Assembly: GCA_022701965.1 (NCBI GenBank)
Contig: JAKONL010000545.1
Location: 1-6,856 of the forward strand
DNA length: 6,856 bases
Direction: 5' to 3'
Source of the DNA: Burkholderiaceae bacterium
Lineage (GTDB): Bacteria; Pseudomonadota; Gammaproteobacteria; Burkholderiales; Burkholderiaceae
The notes beneath the pieces are model-generated. The model was not told the DNA's origin, did no database searches, and was given only the letters and a program-made list of their open reading frames with translations. The position numbers and the translations under genes are program-made. Of this stretch, positions 1-5,642 are shown piece after piece (the stretch's first letter is position 1; each line of letters begins with the position of its first letter).

Positions 1-1448
<1,448 letters not shown>

Positions 1449-1492
1449 ATCGGCGCCGTAATGCTTTGGGGCTAACCCTAAGCCGCTCCTAG

Positions 1493-1503
1493 GTGGAATC
1501 CAC
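1493..1503. promoter_or_regulatory. palindrome GTGGA-A-TCCAC upstream of tctB, possible operator
   Basis: A perfect inverted repeat with 5-bp arms around a single A lies 60 bp upstream of the tctB start. Its left half plus centre, GTGGAAT, recurs in the lysR/tctC control region at 4547-4553, which would fit a common regulator. An arm this short is expected by chance fairly often, so this is only a candidate. Confidence 0.2.
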
Positions 1504-1550
1504 ATCGGTCTGACGACTGGCTGACCAGACAATCTCGCATCGAATCTTTC

Positions 1551-1556
1551 GAGGAG
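1551..1556 (+). promoter_or_regulatory. Shine-Dalgarno GAGGAG for tctB
   Basis: GAGGAG is a near-consensus ribosome binding site 7 nt upstream of the GTG at 1564. It decides the choice of that GTG as the tctB start, since there is no competing start with a comparable site. Confidence 0.75.
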
Positions 1557-1563
1557 ACCGTTC

Positions 1564-2052
1564 GTGAAAATCAAGAGTCAGAAGGACTTTTTCTCAGGCG
1601 TGATGTTCACCGTCGTCGGTGTCGCATTCGCCTGGGGAGCGTCCACCTACAACGTCGGCAGCGGCGCCCGCATGGGTCCGGGCTATTTCCCGCTGCTGCT
1701 GGGCATCGTCATGGCCGCCATCGGCCTGGGCATCATGTTCAGCGGCCTCACGGTGGAAACCGAGGACGGCGAGATCATCGGCAAGTGGGCCTGGAAGCAG
1801 GTGATCTACATCCTGGGCGCCAACCTCGCGTTCGGCGTGCTGCTCGGCGGGCTGCCGAGCATCGGCATTCCGGCGATGGGACTGATCATCGCGATCTATG
1901 CGCTGGTGATCATCGCCAGCCTGGCCGGCAGCGAGTTCGATTTCAAGAAGGTGCTGGTGCTCGCGACGGTGCTGGCCATCGGCAGCTACATCGCCTTCAT
2001 CTGGGCACTGAAGCTCCAGATCCAGGTCTGGCCGACCTTCATCACCGGCTGA
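1564..2052 (+). CDS. tctB: TctB-family small membrane subunit of tripartite tricarboxylate transporter
   Basis: Small integral membrane subunit that partners the large permease TctA in sodium- or proton-coupled uptake of carboxylates delivered by a periplasmic receptor. The 162-residue protein matches the family's usual length (about 150-180). Four hydrophobic segments are visible, at about residues 11-26, 42-62, 79-121 (a long re-entrant or double segment broken by LPSIGIP) and 129-148. The family signature after the first segment is present as GARMGPGYFPLLLG (34-47). A short charged cytoplasmic loop follows segment 2 (residues 64-74). Translation starts at GTG, chosen for the GAGGAG site upstream and because the protein then begins directly before the first membrane segment. 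It is followed after 22 bp by tctA, so the two are almost certainly co-transcribed and co-assembled. Family assignment is firm; the substrate cannot be read from this subunit. Confidence 0.93.
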   Translation: MKIKSQKDFFSGVMFTVVGVAFAWGASTYNVGSGARMGPGYFPLLLGIVMAAIGLGIMFSGLTVETEDGEIIGKWAWKQVIYILGANLAFGVLLGGLPSIGIPAMGLIIAIYALVIIASLAGSEFDFKKVLVLATVLAIGSYIAFIWALKLQIQVWPTFITG

Positions 2053-2074
2053 TAGCTCCGAGAGACACAACACC

Positions 2075-3586
2075 ATGGATCTGATCAACAACCTGTCGCT
2101 GGGCTTCGGCGTAGCGTTCACCTTCACCAACCTGCTGTACTGCCTGGTCGGCTGCATCCTGGGCACGCTGATCGGCGTGCTGCCGGGCATCGGCCCGGTC
2201 GCGACCATCGCGATGCTGCTGCCCGCGACCTACGCGCTGCCGCCCGTGTCGGCGCTCATCATGCTGGCCGGCATCTACTACGGCGCGCAGTACGGCGGCT
2301 CCACCACCGCCATCCTGGTCAATTTGCCGGGCGAGTCGTCCTCGGTGGTGACCGTGATCGACGGCTACCAGATGGCGCGCAAGGGGAGAGCCGGACCGGC
2401 GCTCGCCGCCGCCGGTCTGGGCTCGTTCTTCGCGGGCTGCGTGGGCACGCTGATCCTGGCCGCCTTCGCGCCGCCGCTGACCGAGCTGGCCTTCAAGTTC
2501 GGCCCGGCCGAATATTTCTCGCTGATGATCCTGGGCCTGATCGGCGCCGTGGTGCTGGCGTCGGGCTCGCTGCTGAAAGCCATCGCGATGATCGTGCTGG
2601 GCCTGCTGCTCGGCCTGGTCGGCACCGACGTGAACTCGGGCGTGGCCCGCTTCAGCTTCGACATCCCGGAACTCACCGACGGCATCGGCTTCGTGGCGAT
2701 CGCCATGGGCGTGTTCGGCTACGGCGAAATCATCGCCAACCTCTCGCGCCCCGAGGAAGACCGCGAGGTCTTCACCGCCAAGGTCTCCGGCCTGTTCCCG
2801 ACCAAGGAAGACTTCAAGCGCATGATCCCGGCCGTGCTGCGCGGCACCGCGCTCGGCGCCTCGCTGGGCATCCTGCCCGGCGGCGGCGCATTGCTGGCGG
2901 CCTTCGCGGCCTACACGATCGAGAAGAAGACCAAGCTGCATCCGGGCGAAGTGCCGTTCGGCAAGGGCAACATCCGCGGCGTCGCGGCCCCCGAGTCGGC
3001 GAACAACGCCGGCGCGCAGACTTCCTTCATCCCGCTGCTGACGCTGGGCATCCCGCCCAACGCCGTGATGGCGCTGATGGTCGGCGCGATGTCGATCCAC
3101 AACATCCAGCCCGGTCCGCAGGTCATGACCAGCAACCCGGAACTGTTCTGGGGCCTGATCGCCTCGATGTGGATCGGCAACGCGATGCTGATCATCCTGA
3201 ACCTGCCGCTGATCGGCATGTGGATCAAGCTGCTGTCGGTGCCCTACAAGTACCTGTTCCCGGCCATCGTGCTGTTCTGTGCGGTGGGCGTGTACTCGAC
3301 CAACAACAACACCTTCGACGTCTGGATGGTCGCGATCTTCGGTTTCGTGGGCTACACCTTCTTCAAGCTCGGCTGCGAACCCGCGCCGCTGCTGCTGGGC
3401 TTCATCCTGGGCCCGATGATGGAAGAGAACCTGCGTCGTGCGCTGCTGCTGTCGCGCGGCGACTGGAGCGTGTTCGTCACGCGTCCGCTGTCGGCCGGCC
3501 TGCTGGCCTGCGCGGCGCTGCTGCTGGTGATCGTGCTGCTGCCGTCGATCAAGAAGAAGCGCGAAGAGGCCTTCGTCGAGGACTGA
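2075..3586 (+). CDS. tctA: TctA-family large permease subunit of tripartite tricarboxylate transporter
   Basis: The main translocating subunit of a TTT carrier in the inner membrane. At 503 residues it has full family length, with about 12 hydrophobic segments. The fold's internal two-fold repeat shows in paired motifs: GVLPGIGP (34-41) matches GILPGGG (265-271), and the GGSTTAILVNLPG stretch (74-86) matches the NNAGAQTSF..LGIPPN stretch (310-329). These glycine/proline-rich stretches are typical of the family's substrate-handling loops. The family's C-terminal PLLLGFILGPMMEENLRRAL signature is at 438-457, and the protein ends in a Lys/Arg-rich cytoplasmic tail (491-497). The ATG is preceded by a modest GAGAGA-type ribosome site about 10 nt upstream. 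It follows tctB by 22 bp. The last 38 bp overlap the antiparallel lysR gene, and a strong hairpin lies just after the stop. No frameshift or truncation is visible. TTT substrates include citrate, other di- and tricarboxylates, terephthalate and amino acids, so the sequence alone does not say which. Confidence 0.96.
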   Translation: MDLINNLSLGFGVAFTFTNLLYCLVGCILGTLIGVLPGIGPVATIAMLLPATYALPPVSALIMLAGIYYGAQYGGSTTAILVNLPGESSSVVTVIDGYQMARKGRAGPALAAAGLGSFFAGCVGTLILAAFAPPLTELAFKFGPAEYFSLMILGLIGAVVLASGSLLKAIAMIVLGLLLGLVGTDVNSGVARFSFDIPELTDGIGFVAIAMGVFGYGEIIANLSRPEEDREVFTAKVSGLFPTKEDFKRMIPAVLRGTALGASLGILPGGGALLAAFAAYTIEKKTKLHPGEVPFGKGNIRGVAAPESANNAGAQTSFIPLLTLGIPPNAVMALMVGAMSIHNIQPGPQVMTSNPELFWGLIASMWIGNAMLIILNLPLIGMWIKLLSVPYKYLFPAIVLFCAVGVYSTNNNTFDVWMVAIFGFVGYTFFKLGCEPAPLLLGFILGPMMEENLRRALLLSRGDWSVFVTRPLSAGLLACAALLLVIVLLPSIKKKREEAFVED

Positions 3587-4523
3587 CGCCCGCCTCGCCG
3601 CCGGGCGCGATGTCCGGCGGCGACATGTGCTGCCGCACCATGGCCAGGAAGGCCAGGGCGGCGGGACTCAACGGATGCTTGGCCAGGCGGATGGCCACCA
3701 CCGGGAACTCCAGATCCGGCTTCGTCACCGGCACCGCCCGCAGGTTCGACGGCATCAGCACCCCCACGTAGTGCGGCAGCAGCGCCACCCCGGCGCCCGC
3801 CTGCACGAGCCCGAAGGCGGTCGACAGCATCGAGACGTGATGCGCGACCTGCGGATACACGTTCGCCACGCTCGCCAGCTGGCGGCTGATGGCGCGCCAG
3901 ACGTTGGCGTCCGGATTGACGTGGATGAACCGTTCTCCCTCGAGCTCATGCCCGTCGACCACGCCGCGCCGCGCGAGCCGATGGTCGTCGCGCACCACCA
4001 GCGCCATGCGCGCGGCGAAGAGCTGCTCGGTCGCGAGCTCCGAATGCTTCTGCCCGATGTCCGATCCGATGCCGAGGTCCGCCTCGCGCGAGAGGATGCG
4101 CGACATCATCTGCTCGGCGGTGCTGTCGAGCAGCGTCGTGCTCAGCTGCGGATACGCCGCCGCGAAGCGCCCGAGCACCGGCGGCAGCAGCGAGCCGGCC
4201 GTGAGATGGCCGACGGCCAGCACGACATGGCCTTCCCGCAGCTGCGAGCGCGACCGGCACGCCGCGATCGATTCGTCGACGAGCCGCAGTGCACGCACGG
4301 CGGTGTCGGCCATCGCCTGGCCGGCGTCGGTCAGGCGGATGCGCCGACCCCGCACGACCAGGGGCTGGCCGAGTTCCTCCTCCATGCGCCGCACGAGGTG
4401 GCTGATCGCCGGTTGCGTGAGCTGCAGCGACTCGGCCGCGAGCGTGAAGCTGCCGGACTCGGCAATGGCCGCCAGCGCCCGGAACTGCTGGAGCGAGATG
4501 GCGTCGGAGCCCGGTCTGGACAT
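3549..4523 (-). CDS. LysR-type transcriptional regulator
   Basis: DNA-binding regulator of 324 residues. The N-terminal winged helix-turn-helix is at about residues 10-68; its recognition region FTLAAESLQLTQPAISHLVRRMEEELG matches the LysR family consensus well and is followed by RRIRLTDAGQ. A linker helix (70-95) leads to a periplasmic-binding-protein-like effector domain (about 98-300) with typical segments such as LPPVLGRFAAAYP and ADLGIG. The ATG at 4523 places the helix-turn-helix at the usual distance from the N-terminus. No good Shine-Dalgarno precedes it, so translation may be weak or the leader very short. Residues 301-324 (Pro/Arg-rich) extend beyond the conserved fold, and their codons run over the tctA stop. 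It is divergent from tctC across a 113-bp gap, the classic arrangement for a LysR protein controlling its neighbour and itself. It probably senses the transported solute or a breakdown product (inference). I do not recognise a named orthologue. Confidence 0.94.
   Translation of the reverse strand: MSRPGSDAISLQQFRALAAIAESGSFTLAAESLQLTQPAISHLVRRMEEELGQPLVVRGRRIRLTDAGQAMADTAVRALRLVDESIAACRSRSQLREGHVVLAVGHLTAGSLLPPVLGRFAAAYPQLSTTLLDSTAEQMMSRILSREADLGIGSDIGQKHSELATEQLFAARMALVVRDDHRLARRGVVDGHELEGERFIHVNPDANVWRAISRQLASVANVYPQVAHHVSMLSTAFGLVQAGAGVALLPHYVGVLMPSNLRAVPVTKPDLEFPVVAIRLAKHPLSPAALAFLAMVRQHMSPPDIAPGGEAGVSPRRRPLRASS
3595..3623 (+). terminator. 10-bp GC-rich hairpin just after tctA, inside lysR
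   Basis: TCGCCGCCGG (3595-3604) is perfectly complementary to CCGGCGGCGA (3614-3623), leaving a 9-nt loop. It starts 8 nt after the tctA stop codon. No T-tract follows on the + strand, so it is not a classical intrinsic terminator. It could mark the 3' end of tctBA mRNA by blocking exonucleases, or support factor-dependent termination before transcription runs antisense through lysR. The same bases encode the non-conserved C-terminal tail of the LysR protein (about residues 301-310), so the sequence serves as both codons and stem. Confidence 0.4.
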
Positions 4524-4636
4524 GAGCGGAACTAATAGTTGAATAAGTGGAATTATCTGTCGTCATGCCCGGACCTTGCTTAGGATTCGGTCATCGCCAC
4601 CGATCCCCCACCTTCGACGAGCAAGGCCGCATCCAC
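4524..4636. promoter_or_regulatory. divergent lysR / tctC control region
   Basis: This 113-bp gap separates two diverging genes. The part nearest lysR (4530-4557) is about 75% A+T, in sharp contrast with its surroundings, as expected of a promoter/operator. It contains the palindrome AACTA-A-TAGTT (4530-4540) and the dyad ATAA-N6-TTAT (4543-4556); LysR proteins favour AT-rich interrupted dyads. Reading leftward, GATAAT (complement of 4552-4557) is a 5-of-6 match to a -10 element and would start lysR about 20 nt before its ATG; its -35 is poor. Reading rightward, TAGGAT (4581-4586) is a possible weak -10 for tctC with no good -35, which would suit an activator-dependent promoter. The promoter positions are inference. 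Confidence 0.55.
4583..4606 (+). promoter_or_regulatory. leader hairpin upstream of tctC
   Basis: GGATTCGGT (4583-4591) pairs with ACCGATCC (4599-4606), giving 8 base pairs with one bulged T and a 7-nt loop. It ends 30 nt before the tctC ATG. It could be an RNA structure in the 5' untranslated region or a DNA dyad for a regulator; it overlaps the last bases of the candidate -10 at 4581-4586. A second, very short stem, CCTT (4611-4614) with AAGG (4623-4626), would cover the only plausible ribosome site. Confidence 0.25.
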
Positions 4637-5611
4637 ATGAAACGTCACCAGTTCCTCCAGGGCATCGCCGTCGCGCTCTGCCTGGCCGCCGCCGCGCCGA
4701 GCGGTTTCGCACAGGCTTATCCGACCAAGCCGATCCGGCTGCTGGTGCCGTTTCCGGCCGGCGGCGCGACCGACCTGTTCGCGCGCACCCTGTCGCAGAA
4801 GATGGGCGAGAAGCTCGGGACCTCGGTCGTGATCGACAACAAGCCCGGCGCGGGCGGCGCGATCGGCTCGGACCTCGCGGCCAAGGCGCCGGCCGACGGC
4901 TACACGCTGCTGCTCGCGACCACCAGCACACACTCGATCGGCCCGGCCATCACGCGCAAGCTGCCCTACGACACGGTGCGCGACTTCACGCCCATCGCCT
5001 ATGTCGGCGACGCGCCGAGCGTGATGCTGGTGCCCAACGATTCGCCGGCCAGGACGGTCGCCGAATGGATCGAGTACGCGAAGAAGAATCCGGGCAAGCT
5101 CAACTACGCGTCGAGCGGCAACGGCACCATCGTGCAGCTCACGGCCGAGCTCTTCAAGTCGCAGGCCGGCGTGTTCGTCACGCACATCCCGTACAAGGGC
5201 ACGGCGCTGGCCATTCCCGACCTGATCACCGGCGGCGTGGACGTGATGTTCGACTCGCTGCCCACCGGCATGCCGCACGTGCGCGACGGTAAGCTCCGCG
5301 CGCTCGGCGTCACCACGCTCAAGCGCAGCCCGCTCGCGCCCGGCCTGCAGCCGATCGCCGAGGTGCTGCCGGGTTTCGAGTCGAACACCTGGTTCGGCCT
5401 GTACGGCCCGAAGGGCCTGCCGGGCGACATGGTGGCGCGCATCAACACCGCCGCCAACCAGGCGCTGGCCGATCCGGACGTGAAGGACCGGCTCGCTCGG
5501 CTGGGCATCGAGCCGGTCGTCAGCACCCCGCAGCAGCTCGCGACGATGGTGGCGGCCGACGCGGCGAAGTGGAAGAAGATCGTGACCGAACGCCGCATCA
5601 CCAACGACTGA
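4637..5611 (+). CDS. tctC: Bug-family (TctC-type) periplasmic solute receptor
   Basis: Periplasmic binding protein that presents a solute to the TctA/TctB membrane pair. The 324-residue precursor has a clear Sec signal: MKRH, then a hydrophobic core (about residues 9-20), then a likely signal peptidase I site GFAQA|YPTKPIR after residue 27. The mature start YPTKPIRLLVPFPAGG is a hallmark of Bug/TctC receptors. Further family motifs are GGATDLFAR (42-50), NKPGAGGAIGSDLAAKAPADGYTLL (68-92), the YDTVRDFTPI stretch (111-120), YASSGNGT (157-164) and HIPYKG (183-188). The ATG at 4637 is chosen because the signal peptide begins there; the frame is open further upstream, but that extension would precede the signal. 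The ribosome site is weak (AAGG, 10 nt upstream). It lies apart from tctBA, behind the divergent lysR, and heads a unit with the hydrolase gene 31 bp downstream. Known Bug ligands include citrate, aspartate, glutamate, nicotinate and aromatic acids; this ligand is not predictable. Confidence 0.95.
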   Translation: MKRHQFLQGIAVALCLAAAAPSGFAQAYPTKPIRLLVPFPAGGATDLFARTLSQKMGEKLGTSVVIDNKPGAGGAIGSDLAAKAPADGYTLLLATTSTHSIGPAITRKLPYDTVRDFTPIAYVGDAPSVMLVPNDSPARTVAEWIEYAKKNPGKLNYASSGNGTIVQLTAELFKSQAGVFVTHIPYKGTALAIPDLITGGVDVMFDSLPTGMPHVRDGKLRALGVTTLKRSPLAPGLQPIAEVLPGFESNTWFGLYGPKGLPGDMVARINTAANQALADPDVKDRLARLGIEPVVSTPQQLATMVAADAAKWKKIVTERRITND

Positions 5612-5633
5612 CAACCGCAACCCATAAGAAACT

Positions 5634-5637
5634 GGAG
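5634..5637 (+). promoter_or_regulatory. Shine-Dalgarno GGAG for the hydrolase gene
   Basis: GGAG lies 5 nt upstream of the ATG at 5643 in the 31-bp gap after tctC. It fixes the start of the hydrolase gene. With no terminator or promoter in the gap, it supports co-transcription with tctC. Confidence 0.7.
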
Positions 5638-5642
5638 ACGAC

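Larger units (their letters stand above)
1449..1563. other. non-coding leader between the ATPase gene and tctB
   Basis: This 115-bp gap must contain the end of the ATPase transcript and, most likely, the promoter of the tctBA unit. I see no stem followed by a T-tract, so no intrinsic terminator is supported; GGCT/AGCC (1470-1473 and 1481-1484) is too weak. No good -35/-10 pair is visible either. It does hold a perfect small palindrome (1493-1503), a GTCTG/CAGAC inverted repeat (1508-1512 and 1526-1530) and two CTGAC copies exactly 11 bp apart (1510 and 1521). Any of these could be a regulator site. A strong Shine-Dalgarno sits at its right end. Confidence 0.5.

Noticed and set aside
1466..1494. 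Possible promoter TTGGGG ... CTAGGT in the tctB leader
   Set aside because: Only a partial match to the -35 and a poor -10; not distinguishable from background.
2042..3100. 352-codon - strand frame opposite tctA
   Set aside because: Its translation is a Gln/His/Arg/Gly-rich low-complexity product caused by the codon bias of tctA; no domain is visible.
3627..4535. 302-codon + strand frame opposite lysR
   Set aside because: His/Arg/Glu-rich shadow translation without motifs; the - strand frame has a complete LysR architecture.
3946..4566. Alternative - strand start at 4566 for the regulator
   Set aside because: That ATG is in a different frame from the LysR gene; its frame turns into Ala/Arg-rich shadow sequence after about 20 residues.
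4547..4636. 30-codon N-terminal extension of tctC from the GTG at 4547
   Set aside because: The extension would put 30 residues in front of a clear Sec signal peptide and would use the AT-rich operator region as coding sequence. The ATG at 4637 is the sensible start.
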